Both the position numbers and the translations under genes were made by a program. A DNA stretch of 64,000 nt from Halorubrum salsamenti (lineage in GTDB: Archaea; Halobacteriota; Halobacteria; Halobacteriales; Haloferacaceae): the NCBI RefSeq assembly GCF_007671685.1, contig NZ_VCNL01000004.1, forward strand, positions 124,001 through 188,000, given 5' to 3'. Every line of letters begins with the position of its first letter. Within the stretch, counting starts at the first letter, position 1. Positions 1-8,123 of the stretch are shown here, piece after piece. The notes under the pieces are model-generated. The model was not told the origin of the DNA. It saw nothing but the letters and a program-made list of their open reading frames with translations, and did no database searches.

Positions 1-948
1 GACGAACCGATCCATTGGCAGACGCCGCAGGAACGCGACATCGCGATGGTGTTCCAGTCGTACGCACTGTACCCGCATATGACCGTGTACGAGAACATGG
101 CGTTCGGACTGGAGGAATCGAGCGATCTCCCGGACGACGAGATCGACGATCGGGTCCACACGGCCGCGGAGACGCTCGGGATCACCGATCTCTTGAACCG
201 CAAACCCGGCGAACTCTCGGGCGGGCAACAACAACGCGTCGCGCTGGGCCGCGCTATCGTCCGCGATCCGAAGGTGTTCCTGCTCGACGAGCCGCTCGCG
301 AACCTCGACGCGAAGCTGCGTGCGGAGATGCGGACGGAGCTCCAACAGCTCCAAGAGGAGTTGGGGACCACAACCATCTACGTGACTCACGACCAGACCG
401 AAGCGATGACGATGTCCGATCGGATCGCGATCCTGGACGGCGGAACGCTCCAGCAGGTCGGGACGCCGATGCAATGTTACCACGAACCCGCGAACCTGTT
501 CGTCGCCGGGTTCATTGGGGAACCGTCGATGAACTTCTTCGACGTGACGTTGGAGGACGGCGTCCTCGTCGGTGACGGGTTCGAATATCCGCTTTCCGAG
601 GAGGCGCTCGCGAGCGTCGAGGGAACGACCGAGTTGGTGTTGGGCATTCGGCCGGAGAACATCGAGATCGGCGATGACGCCTCCGATCTGAACGATTTTC
701 CGGGAGTTATCGACGTGATCGAACCGCACGGCAACGAGAACGCCGTCCACCTCCGCTTCGCCGAGGCCGCCACGGAGGAGACCTTCACGTCGACCATCGA
801 CGGGATGCGACACTTCACCGGTGGACAGAACGTCAGCGTGTCGTTCCCCGAGGACGCGATCCACCTGTTCGACGCGAGGACCGGCGAGGCGGTTCGGAAC
901 CGTATCGTCGAGGAGGTCGAGCAGGTCCAAGAGATCGGGACAAGGTAG
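1..948 (+). CDS. Sugar ABC transporter ATP-binding protein (partial, 5' end outside window)
   Basis: The frame is already open at base 1, so the N-terminus with Walker A lies upstream of the window. Visible parts are the Q-loop (MVFQSYALYP), the ABC signature LSGGQQQR, Walker B (VFLLDEPLANLD), the switch histidine (VTHDQ) and the C-terminal regulatory region with an NFF/GIRPE pattern typical of MalK/UgpC ATPases of the CUT1 family. It should energise import of a sugar through the two permeases encoded at 2524-4423. It precedes its binding protein rather than following the permeases, and the binding-protein gene has its own promoter in the 164-base gap. The substrate cannot be read from the ATPase; the pentose-type enzymes downstream make a pentose or related sugar plausible. 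Confidence 0.93.
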   Translation, partial: DEPIHWQTPQERDIAMVFQSYALYPHMTVYENMAFGLEESSDLPDDEIDDRVHTAAETLGITDLLNRKPGELSGGQQQRVALGRAIVRDPKVFLLDEPLANLDAKLRAEMRTELQQLQEELGTTTIYVTHDQTEAMTMSDRIAILDGGTLQQVGTPMQCYHEPANLFVAGFIGEPSMNFFDVTLEDGVLVGDGFEYPLSEEALASVEGTTELVLGIRPENIEIGDDASDLNDFPGVIDVIEPHGNENAVHLRFAEAATEETFTSTIDGMRHFTGGQNVSVSFPEDAIHLFDARTGEAVRNRIVEEVEQVQEIGTR

Positions 949-986
949 AGACGACCGATCGCTCGGACGGCGGCTGGGGACGGAGG

Positions 987-1030
987 GGAGTACAGGGCGA
1001 GAGGGAGTACAGGGCGAGAGGGAGTACAGA
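987..1030 (+). repeat. 17-bp direct tandem repeat between ABC ATPase and binding-protein genes
   Basis: Two perfect 17-base units starting ggagtacagggcg lie at 987-1003 and 1004-1020. A third, partial unit starts at 1021. It sits between the ATPase stop and the promoter of the binding-protein gene. It may be slippage-derived or carry repeated binding half-sites; no function can be assigned. Confidence 0.85.
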
Positions 1031-1036
1031 GGGGCG

Positions 1037-1063
1037 GATCGATCGTTTCTCACACGATCGATC
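1037..1063 (+). promoter_or_regulatory. Inverted repeat upstream of sugar binding-protein gene (operator candidate)
   Basis: Two 9-base arms, gatcgatcg at 1037-1045 and its reverse complement at 1055-1063, are separated by 9 bases. The repeat ends 17 bases before the TATA-like box at 1081-1088. That position, upstream of TATA, is where an archaeal activator would bind; a transcript-end hairpin for the ATPase gene is the alternative. Confidence 0.5.
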
Positions 1064-1080
1064 GGTGTGAAAAACAAAAT

Positions 1081-1088
1081 TATTATAT
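1081..1088 (+). promoter_or_regulatory. TATA box for the sugar binding-protein gene
   Basis: The AT-rich box tattatat lies about 28 bases before the ATG at 1113. This is the usual spacing for a leaderless haloarchaeal transcript. It argues for 1113, not the in-frame GTG at 1089 or ATG at 1092, as the real start, because those would overlap the promoter itself. Confidence 0.65.
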
Positions 1089-1112
1089 GTGATGAATACA
1101 AGTATCTATGGT

Positions 1113-2492
1113 ATGCCTGAACAAGGTAACTCGGAGAGGAACGGCGACTACCTGACACGGCGGAAAATGATCGGTACCGGAGCGGCCGGCGTCGGCGTGA
1201 TGCTCGCCGGTTGTAGCGGGGGCGGCGACGGTTCCGACGGCTCCAACGGGTCCGACGGTTCCGACGGCTCTGACGGCTCCAACGGGTCCGACGGCTCCGA
1301 CGGGTCCGACGGGGAAGTGACGGACAACCCGATGGAAGCGCTCCACGGATGGACCGGCGGCGACGGAGCCGAAGCCGCCGCGGAGATCGTCACGATGTTC
1401 GAGGAGCGCTACCCCGACTACGAACATCAGATCGAACCGGTCGGCGGCGACGCGAACGTGAACCTCAACGCGACGGTCGCTCGGCGGCTCGCGAACCGGA
1501 ACCCGCCGGACGCGTTCGCCGGCTGGCCCGGCCTCAACATGGCCCAGTACGGCGGCACGCTGGACAGCCTGACGGAGATCTACGAGGAGAACGGCTGGGA
1601 GGACGTGATGGTTCCCAAGGCGCTCGAGGCGTGCCAGATGAACGACGAGTACCGTGCCGTTCCGCTCGGGTCCCATCGACTGAACAACCTCTTTTACAAC
1701 GTCAGCGTCCTCGAAGAGGCCGGCGTCAATCCCGACGACATCACCGACTGGGACTCGTTCACCACCGCGCGCCAGGCCATCGCCGACGAGACTGACTACA
1801 TCCCGGTGACGACGACGACGATCGCGCCGTGGACGGTCCTCCAGTACTGGGCGCAGATCATGTTGGGTACCGAGGGACAGGAGCCCTACGAGGCGTGGCT
1901 CGCGGGGGACGGCAACAAGGACGCGCTCGTCCGCGCGCTCGAGAAGACGCAGGACTTCGTCCAGACCCACACAAACGAGGACCGAGCGACGCTCAGCTTC
2001 CCCGAGGCCAACGACAAGCTCATCAACGGCGAGGCGGGCTTCTTCACGATGGGCAACTGGGCCGCCGGGATGTACCGGAACGCGGAGGACTTCGAGTTCG
2101 AGGAGGACTGGGGATGGCTCCCGTTCCCGGGCACCGAGGGCATGTACGTGTTCCACCTCGACTCGTTCATGTTCCCCCAGGACGGGAACGCGCCGGTCAA
2201 GGCTCGGGCGTTCGCCGAGCTGATCGGCGATCCCGAGCTCCAGGTCCGGTTCAACAACCTCAAAGGGTCCATCCCGCTCCGGACGGACATCGACGACGGG
2301 GAACTAGACGACTTCCTCACGATGAACGTGGAGCACCTCAACAACAACGACCAGTTCCCGCGGACGCTCGCACACGGACTCGCGTGTACGCCCGAGGAGC
2401 TCGACGCGTGTAAGGACGCGATGGCCAATAACTTCAGTGACCCGTACGACGCGGAGGCAACGGCGGACGCCCTGCTCGCCGTGTTCGAGTAA
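1113..2492 (+). CDS. Sugar ABC transporter substrate-binding lipoprotein (Tat-type)
   Basis: Family 1 extracellular solute-binding protein of about 459 residues. The N-terminus has twin arginines (TRRKMIG), a short hydrophobic stretch and a lipobox (LAGC), so it should be exported folded by Tat, lipidated at the Cys and anchored outside the membrane. A Gly/Ser/Asp/Asn linker (repeats of GSDGSNGSDG) follows and acts as a spacer; at DNA level it is a 9-base repeat array near 1228-1315. The rest matches the two-lobed sugar-binding fold in length. I chose ATG 1113 because the TATA box at 1081-1088 fits leaderless initiation there. The two permease genes follow after 31 bases. Substrate unproven. 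Confidence 0.92.
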   Translation: MPEQGNSERNGDYLTRRKMIGTGAAGVGVMLAGCSGGGDGSDGSNGSDGSDGSDGSNGSDGSDGSDGEVTDNPMEALHGWTGGDGAEAAAEIVTMFEERYPDYEHQIEPVGGDANVNLNATVARRLANRNPPDAFAGWPGLNMAQYGGTLDSLTEIYEENGWEDVMVPKALEACQMNDEYRAVPLGSHRLNNLFYNVSVLEEAGVNPDDITDWDSFTTARQAIADETDYIPVTTTTIAPWTVLQYWAQIMLGTEGQEPYEAWLAGDGNKDALVRALEKTQDFVQTHTNEDRATLSFPEANDKLINGEAGFFTMGNWAAGMYRNAEDFEFEEDWGWLPFPGTEGMYVFHLDSFMFPQDGNAPVKARAFAELIGDPELQVRFNNLKGSIPLRTDIDDGELDDFLTMNVEHLNNNDQFPRTLAHGLACTPEELDACKDAMANNFSDPYDAEATADALLAVFE

Positions 2493-2523
2493 TTCCCCGA
2501 ACCTCACCTCTTAAATCATATTT

Positions 2524-3489
2524 ATGGCACGTTCAGAAGACACGGTTACGAGGTCCCAAACGACCTCTTCGAGCGCGACCTCGGACGACCGGTGGGACCG
2601 GCTACGGCGGTTCTCGAAGAGCGACTTCGTCCGGAGTTTCCCCTACTGGTTCATCCCGTTCAGCATCATGGGCCTCGGCGTCTACGGCGGGATCGGCTGG
2701 AACACGCTGATCTCCCTCACCGACTACGAGGGGTTCACTGACCGGCCGGACTTCACGGACCTCGATCTGGACATGTACGTCCAGGCGATACAGGACCCGG
2801 CGGTGATCGTCACCACGAAAAACACGTTCATCCTGATGATCGTTTTCACGACGATCACCATGCTCCTCGGGCTGTTCCTCGCGATACTGCTCGACCGAGA
2901 GATCAGGTACAGAGAGAAGATACAGACGATCTACCTGCTACCGATGGCGCTGTCGTTCGTCGTCACCGCCCAGTTCTGGCTCTGGATGTACAACGTCAAC
3001 AACGGGCTGGTGAACGTCATCTTGGGAGTGGTCGGGTTGGGACCGTACAACTGGATCGGGAATCCCGACCTCGTCCTTTGGGCCGTGATCTTCGCGCTCA
3101 TCTGGCAGTTCAGCGGCTACGCCATGGTCGTGTTCCTGGCCGGACTCCAGTCGCTTCCCGACGACCAGTTCGAGGCCGCGAGGGTCGACGGCGCGAGCAC
3201 GTTCAAGACCTACTGGCGCGTGATCATTCCACAGCTGAAGTCGTCGTCGGTCAGCGCGGCGGTCATCCTGTTGATCTTCGCGCTGAAGGCGTTCACCTTC
3301 CTCTACTCGATGTTCGGGCAGTACCGGGTGCCGCAGGCCACGGACATCCTCGCGACCCTGATGGTTCGCGAGGCGTTCCAGCTACAGAACTGGGCGTACT
3401 CGGCGGCGGTCGCGACGATACTGCTCGTCATGTCGCTCGCCATCATCGCACCGTACCTCCACTACCAGCACAAGCAGGGGAGCCTCTGA
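2524..3489 (+). CDS. Sugar ABC transporter permease, MalF type
   Basis: A membrane permease of 321 residues with about six transmembrane helices after a polar N-terminal leader of about 45 residues. The cytoplasmic EAA loop, which docks on the ATPase, reads EAARVDGAS at about residue 217. Length and order (first of two permeases) fit the MalF/UgpA-like subunit of CUT1 importers. The stop at 3489 and the next ATG at 3491 are separated by one base, so the two permeases are co-transcribed and probably translationally coupled. Confidence 0.93.
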   Translation: MARSEDTVTRSQTTSSSATSDDRWDRLRRFSKSDFVRSFPYWFIPFSIMGLGVYGGIGWNTLISLTDYEGFTDRPDFTDLDLDMYVQAIQDPAVIVTTKNTFILMIVFTTITMLLGLFLAILLDREIRYREKIQTIYLLPMALSFVVTAQFWLWMYNVNNGLVNVILGVVGLGPYNWIGNPDLVLWAVIFALIWQFSGYAMVVFLAGLQSLPDDQFEAARVDGASTFKTYWRVIIPQLKSSSVSAAVILLIFALKAFTFLYSMFGQYRVPQATDILATLMVREAFQLQNWAYSAAVATILLVMSLAIIAPYLHYQHKQGSL

Positions 3490-3490
3490 C

Positions 3491-4423
3491 ATGAGCAAAC
3501 CAACTCACTCCCGGGCGGAAAGCATCGCGCGGATACTGCCGGCGCTTGACTACAGGAAGATCGGGCTCTCGTTCGTGGTCATGTTCTTCTTCGCCTTCTT
3601 CATCTCGCCGATCTGGACCGGGTTCGTGACCGCGTTCAAGACCACCGGGGCGGTCACGTCGACGACGCCGTTCATCCCGCCGGGGCCCAGCGGATTCACG
3701 TTGGAGAAGTGGACCGTGGCGTTCGACTACCTCTCGACGGGGATGATAAACAGCCTCATCATGTCCGTCCCGTCGACGATAGCCAGCGTGTTCCTCGGGA
3801 GCATCGCGGCGTACGGGCTCACGCTGGTCGACTGGAACAGGCGCCTCCAGTTCTCGATCCTCGTGTTGTTCCTGGTCGGTATCTTCATCCCGTATCAGGC
3901 GGTGTTGGTCCCCCTCTCGGACTTCTGGATCAACATCGTCGGGGTCGACGGGCTGCTCGCGCCGCTGGGGGGACTCCCGTACTTCACCGCCCGACATTCG
4001 CGGCTGTTCGCGGTGACGGTCACCCACGTCGTCTACGCGATCCCGATCTGTATGTTGCTGTTCCGGGGGTACTACATGTCGCTCTCCGACGAGCTCATCG
4101 AGGCCGCCAAGATCGACGGCGCAAGCATCACCAGCATCTACCGCCGGATCGTGCTCCCGCTGTCGAAGCCGATGATCGGCGTCGTGTTCATCTACCAGTT
4201 CACGATGATCTGGAACGAGTTCCTGTTCTCGTTGACGCTCATCGGGAGTTCGAGCAGCCCGGCCGCGACCGTGACGCTCGTGTTGTCCGGCTTGGGAAGT
4301 GACCTCTCCGGCGTCGACTTCGGCCTCCGGATGGCGGGGGCGTTCGTCGCCGCGCTTCCGACGCTCATCATCTACGTCCTCTTCGCGGAGCAGTTCGCGG
4401 AGGGACTCGCCTCGGACAACTAA
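3491..4423 (+). CDS. Sugar ABC transporter permease, MalG type
   Basis: The second permease, 310 residues, has six predicted transmembrane helices and the EAA loop EAAKIDGAS near residue 202. With the subunit at 2524 it forms the membrane channel of the CUT1 sugar importer. A pyrimidine/T-rich stretch directly after the stop suggests that the transporter transcript ends here. MalG-like proteins usually have a slightly shorter N-terminus than MalF partners, as seen here. Confidence 0.93.
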   Translation: MSKPTHSRAESIARILPALDYRKIGLSFVVMFFFAFFISPIWTGFVTAFKTTGAVTSTTPFIPPGPSGFTLEKWTVAFDYLSTGMINSLIMSVPSTIASVFLGSIAAYGLTLVDWNRRLQFSILVLFLVGIFIPYQAVLVPLSDFWINIVGVDGLLAPLGGLPYFTARHSRLFAVTVTHVVYAIPICMLLFRGYYMSLSDELIEAAKIDGASITSIYRRIVLPLSKPMIGVVFIYQFTMIWNEFLFSLTLIGSSSSPAATVTLVLSGLGSDLSGVDFGLRMAGAFVAALPTLIIYVLFAEQFAEGLASDN

Positions 4424-4440
4424 CCCGGTTTCACTTTTTT
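4424..4440 (+). terminator. T-rich termination signal after the ABC transporter operon
   Basis: Six consecutive T residues at 4435-4440 follow a ggtttcac stretch immediately after the permease stop. Archaeal RNA polymerase commonly terminates at such T tracts without a hairpin. The next gene starts about 60 bases later. Confidence 0.5.
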
Positions 4441-4501
4441 CGGCGACGGAAGCCGAGCGCTCCCAAAAGGATTACACGGGCGCGGGCGATGTACTGTTAC
4501 C

Positions 4502-4972
4502 ATGGCGACCGATCCGAACCGGAACGACCGACCGACGAGCGACCCGGGCGACGAGCCACGAGGACGGTGGGGACTGGCGACCTCATGGGCGATCGGCCTG
4601 GGTCTGTTCACAGGCGCGGTCGCGGGGACGATCGTTCCCTCCGAAACCGGCGCACAGGAGGTCAGACAGATGGCCGGATTCACCCTCGTGTTCATCCCGG
4701 CATTATACGTGGTGGTCACGAGCCGCTGGAGCTACTGGCGGCGGACGAACTCGTACATCCGGTTTGCGGTCTATCAGCTGTCGTTTCTCCCAGCCGCGTA
4801 CGTCCTCGTTCGGATCGCCGGCTCCGTCTTCGGCTTCACCGGGGCGCTCGGTCAGATCGTGGAAGTGATCGCGGCGCTGGCGGCGTTCGCCGTCGCCGTA
4901 TGGGTAACGTTCTACGGCGGTGCCGACCGGGCGTGGGTGGAGCTAATCGATCGAACCGGTATCGAGTGGTAA
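4502..4972 (+). CDS. Small integral membrane protein, function unknown
   Basis: I do not recognise this family. The 156-residue product has a polar, Pro/Asp/Arg-rich N-terminus of about 22 residues and then four likely transmembrane helices (about 25-45, 55-72, 88-108 and 113-135). No catalytic or metal motif is visible. It lies between the sugar transporter and the XacE-like gene on the same strand, with a T tract before it and 203 bases after it, so it is probably its own unit. Base composition matches the neighbours, so it looks like a real haloarchaeal gene. Confidence 0.7.
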   Translation: MATDPNRNDRPTSDPGDEPRGRWGLATSWAIGLGLFTGAVAGTIVPSETGAQEVRQMAGFTLVFIPALYVVVTSRWSYWRRTNSYIRFAVYQLSFLPAAYVLVRIAGSVFGFTGALGQIVEVIAALAAFAVAVWVTFYGGADRAWVELIDRTGIEW

Positions 4973-5137
4973 GGGGAGTCGCCAACTTCAGGCCCCGTAA
5001 CCGACGGCCGTCCCAGACGACCGTCGGTAGCGGTTCGGTGCGGCGGGCGGCGGAACTCGACGGTTGGGCCGTTCGTGTCCCGACCTCGATCGATCCCCGA
5101 ATTTATTAGTGGTGTCTGTGATACTACGATAGGTTTA

Positions 5138-5160
5138 CGTATGCGGAACACCCGCATACG
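5138..5160 (+). promoter_or_regulatory. Perfect palindrome in the leader of the xacE-like gene (operator candidate)
   Basis: Arms cgtatgcgg (5138-5146) and ccgcatacg (5152-5160) are perfect reverse complements around a 5-base centre. The repeat ends 15 bases before the ATG at 5176. The best TATA-like box upstream is atttatta at 5101-5108, which would place transcription start near 5130 and the palindrome just downstream of it. That position suits a repressor, or a regulator acting on the transcript. In Haloferax the pentose genes are controlled by XacR; whether this is the matching site is inference. Confidence 0.6.
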
Positions 5161-5175
5161 ACGACCGACGAGACC

Positions 5176-6042
5176 ATGCAGTATTACAAGCTCGACACCG
5201 CTGACACGGGACTGATTGTCGAAACCGACGGGACGGTGTACGACCTCGGGACGGCCGACACCTCGGTGAACACGTTCCGCGAACTGGCGAAGGCCGCGGC
5301 CGTGAGCGGGACATCCATCGACCGAATCGGAACGCGATTGACCCGGTCCGCGGAGACGCTGTCGCCCGCGGTACTGGAGGGAAGTCTGGACCGACCGATC
5401 GCCCCCGACGAGGTCTGGGCGGCCGGGGTCACCTACGAGATAAGCGAGGCGGCTCGAGAGCAGGAAAGCGACCGTCCCGACGTGTACATGGACGTGTACG
5501 CCTCTGAGCGCCCGGAGCTGTTCTTCAAGGCGACCGCCAGCCGTACCGTCGGAGACGGGGCGGCAGTCGGGATCCGCGGGGACTCCACGTGGGACGTCCC
5601 GGAGCCGGAGCTGGGGATCGTCCTGTTCAGGGGAGAGGTCGTCGGATACACCGTCGGCAACGACGTGAGCAGTCGATCGATCGAGGGCGAAAACCCCCTG
5701 TACCTCCCGCAGGCGAAGGTGTACGACCGGTGTTGTGCGATCGGTCCCGGCGTCACCTCGGCCGGGTCGGTCTCGGACCCACACGACCTCCGAATGGAGA
5801 TGCAGATCGAACGGAACGGCGACCGACTGTACGAGGGCTCCACGACGACCGCGAATATGAAGCGGAGCTGCGAGGAGCTCGTCTCGTACTTCTGCCGTCA
5901 CAACGCCGTTCCCGAACTCGCGGTCCTCCTCACCGGGACGTCGCTCGTGCCGGAGGACGACTTCACACTGGAAGAAGGCGACACCATATCGATAGACATC
6001 GACGAACTCGGCCGGATCAAGAACTCGGTCACGCAGGTGTAG
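5176..6042 (+). CDS. xacE: 2-keto-3-deoxy-pentonate dehydratase-like FAH family protein (XacE-like)
   Basis: A 288-residue fumarylacetoacetate-hydrolase-fold protein. The metal site shows as the acidic EPE motif (Glu143 and Glu145) followed by GNDVSSRSIEG. Haloarchaeal members of this size next to xylose dehydrogenase genes include XacE, which dehydrates 2-keto-3-deoxy-pentonate to 2-oxoglutarate semialdehyde in oxidative pentose breakdown. The XacA-like dehydrogenase at 8124 and the sugar ABC transporter support that role. The xylonate dehydratase (XacD) and semialdehyde dehydrogenase (XacF) partners are not in the window. A different acylpyruvase or sugar-acid dehydratase activity cannot be excluded. 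The start is ATG 5176, with a palindromic leader before it. Confidence 0.78.
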   Translation: MQYYKLDTADTGLIVETDGTVYDLGTADTSVNTFRELAKAAAVSGTSIDRIGTRLTRSAETLSPAVLEGSLDRPIAPDEVWAAGVTYEISEAAREQESDRPDVYMDVYASERPELFFKATASRTVGDGAAVGIRGDSTWDVPEPELGIVLFRGEVVGYTVGNDVSSRSIEGENPLYLPQAKVYDRCCAIGPGVTSAGSVSDPHDLRMEMQIERNGDRLYEGSTTTANMKRSCEELVSYFCRHNAVPELAVLLTGTSLVPEDDFTLEEGDTISIDIDELGRIKNSVTQV

Positions 6043-6458
6043 CGGGGCGAGTGGATCGCCGCCCCTCTTGTAGGGATACGTTTGCGTGGCTCCGTTGAGA
6101 TCCCTCTCAGATGACGCTCTCCTCTGAATCGGCCAGTCGATGACGACCGCTTCCCGATCGATAGCGGGGGTACGTGAATCCCTGTGGCGGATCGGTTATT
6201 GATAAGTGGCCGAGCGGTGTCGACGGCAGCTGTTTATAAGCGAACGACGAAATCGCTCACGGTCGTTTAAATATCTCATCGCGGCTGACGGACTACAACG
6301 CCCACTCCCGACATCGATCGTTCCGAGAGGAACTCCGATCGCCGAGTTCACGCCGCGGTGGGTCCTTGACTCCGGCGCGGTTCCGACGGTTATCCCGACC
6401 GTCGCCGGTGGACCGTCAGCAGAGGGGATCGACACTGCGGGTCGTGCGTTTGCGGTCG
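6043..6458. other. 416-base intergenic region containing one dispersed repeat
   Basis: Lies between the converging ends of the xacE-like gene (+) and the EamA permease gene (-). The only structured content I see is repeat copy A at 6227-6309. Short open frames here have no start signals or recognisable products. Confidence 0.6.
6227..6309 (-). repeat. Dispersed intergenic repeat, copy A (about 83 bp)
   Basis: Read on the minus strand it starts gggagtgggcgttgtag, passes gatatttaaac and gtgagcg, and ends cgcttataaacagctg. The same order of blocks occurs at 26450, 31095 and 55622. The two AT-rich blocks (TATTTAAAC and GCTTATAAA) form loose inverted arms around a GC-rich centre. It lies between two converging genes. 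Confidence 0.75.
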
Positions 6459-7331
6459 TCAGAGCGCGATAAGCGTCACTCCGAGGACGGCCATGACGGC
6501 CGCGAGGAGCCGGAGTCGGAAGTAGCGTTCCCCGAGCAGGACGCCGCCGAGAACCACAGCGATGACTGCCTGAGTGTTGACGATGGGAGACGCGATGCTC
6601 GCGGGAAGGATCGCGAAGGCCGTCGTCGTCGTGTGTTCGGCGAGCGCGACGATTGCCCCCACGCCGACGAACAGGGGAATCTCGCTACGAGTGACCGAGG
6701 GCGGGTTACGCACGGCGCTCGGCAGCAGTATGAGCGTGATACCGACGAGCAGTACCGGGACCCACAGGGTCGTCGGTACCCCGATCTCTTGAAGCACAAC
6801 GCGTTTGCCCACGTCGCCGACCGCATAACACATTGCGCTCAGCAGCGCGAACTGTGCCGGTCGGGAGTGATACACGTTGACGACCGGTCCGAGCAGGTTC
6901 CCCGGCTCGTAGTTCACGACGTACACCGCGACTGTCGCCACGACGACGCCGAAAATCTGAACGGCGGTCAACACCTGGCCGAGCAACAGGACCTCGATCG
7001 GGAGGACGAACACCGGAACGATCTTGCTGATCGGCGTGACGTACGAGAGGTCCCCGCTGCCGATAGCCCGTAAGAACAGCACGAACGCTATCGCGTGCAT
7101 GAGGACGGTCAGCACGACGACACCCAGCTCGAGCGGACCGATCCCGCCCGCGAGTTCCCTGCTGAAGTCGGTTCGAGAGACCATGACAGGGGCATACCAG
7201 ACGACCGCACACGAGTTGAGTAACACCGTGAGCGCCGCCGGCGAGAAGTCGCTGAACAGCCGCTTGAGCGAGAAGATGTATACGCCCCAGGCGACGGCCG
7301 CGAGCACCGCGAACGAGATCCCGGGATCCAT
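6459..7331 (-). CDS. EamA/DMT-family transporter
   Basis: About 290 residues and ten hydrophobic helices arranged as two five-helix EamA repeats; typical internal features are the GDLSYVTPISKIVPV and PIVNTQAVIAVVLGG stretches. DMT carriers export or exchange small metabolites, sugars or amino acids through the cytoplasmic membrane. The setting among pentose genes suggests a sugar or sugar-acid substrate, but this is inference. I chose ATG 7331 (MDPGIS) because a weak TATA-like box lies about 27-30 bases upstream; the in-frame GTG at 7352 would add seven residues. Confidence 0.82.
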   Translation of the reverse strand: MDPGISFAVLAAVAWGVYIFSLKRLFSDFSPAALTVLLNSCAVVWYAPVMVSRTDFSRELAGGIGPLELGVVVLTVLMHAIAFVLFLRAIGSGDLSYVTPISKIVPVFVLPIEVLLLGQVLTAVQIFGVVVATVAVYVVNYEPGNLLGPVVNVYHSRPAQFALLSAMCYAVGDVGKRVVLQEIGVPTTLWVPVLLVGITLILLPSAVRNPPSVTRSEIPLFVGVGAIVALAEHTTTTAFAILPASIASPIVNTQAVIAVVLGGVLLGERYFRLRLLAAVMAVLGVTLIAL

Positions 7332-7436
7332 TACGCGAATGAGACGGTTCACCCCACATCAATAGTTCGGTACCGGCGTTCGCGGAGGGCGGCGACGGGA
7401 CATACCATTAAGCGTCTCCGGAGCGAGGGTGGACTC

Positions 7437-7901
7437 ATGGCACTCGACACCCTTCTGCTCGCGGTCGGGCCGGGAGACAGCGATCGTACCGACCAGCTGG
7501 CTCGGACGGTGGTCGACATCGCAGGACCGGGCGGGACGACGGTCGTTCTTCTCCACGTGTTCACCCAAGAGGAGTACGACTCCGCGACGAACAACCTCGG
7601 AATCGACGACGCGTCCGAGGTCACCGCCGACGACGTGGCGAGACGGCACGGAACGGTCAGATCGATTTCAAAGACGTTCGAGGAGGACGGGATCGACTAC
7701 GAGATCCGAGGCGCCATCGGAACGCACGCCGACGAGATCGTCCGCCTCGCGACGGACACCGACTCCGACCTCGTGGTCGTCGGCGGACGCGGGCGCTCGC
7801 CGGCGGGGAAGGCGGTCTTCGGTTCGACCGCACAGGAAGTGATACTCGCCGCACCCTGTCCCGTGACGTTGGTCCGAAACGATCAAAACGGGCATAGCTA
7901 A
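7437..7901 (+). CDS. Universal stress protein, UspA family
   Basis: A 154-residue single-domain UspA protein. The C-terminal half has the ATP-binding pattern GGRGRSP...FGSTAQEV, so it probably binds ATP and forms dimers in the cytoplasm. Haloarchaea carry many such paralogs, often beside transporters. It is divergent from the EamA gene at 7331, with 105 bases between. Its precise role is unknown. Confidence 0.9.
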   Translation: MALDTLLLAVGPGDSDRTDQLARTVVDIAGPGGTTVVLLHVFTQEEYDSATNNLGIDDASEVTADDVARRHGTVRSISKTFEEDGIDYEIRGAIGTHADEIVRLATDTDSDLVVVGGRGRSPAGKAVFGSTAQEVILAAPCPVTLVRNDQNGHS

Positions 7902-8123
7902 TCGACCGTTTCGACGGATTTTGGGGTGGCTCCGCGACGAGGTCGCGGCGGACTGCGACGTGGTCGCGACGGCCGGCGGCGATGTCGACGTGGTGTCGTC
8001 CACTGGAAGCGCGCGGATCGGCGAGCGTGTACCGAACGAGCGTCGACGAAGACGGTGTACGGCACTACTGAGCCCGTCCGAGTGGTGGGAACGCTTTTGT
8101 GGTCGAGCGCCGATCAGATCGGT

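Noticed and set aside
1089-1112. Upstream in-frame starts GTG 1089 and ATG 1092 of the sugar-binding lipoprotein
   Set aside because: They overlap the predicted TATA region; ATG 1113 gives a normal Tat signal and promoter spacing.
1228-1315. CRISPR-like or satellite array in the lipoprotein gene
   Set aside because: The repeats encode a Gly/Ser/Asp/Asn linker; the unit is 9 bases without spacers.
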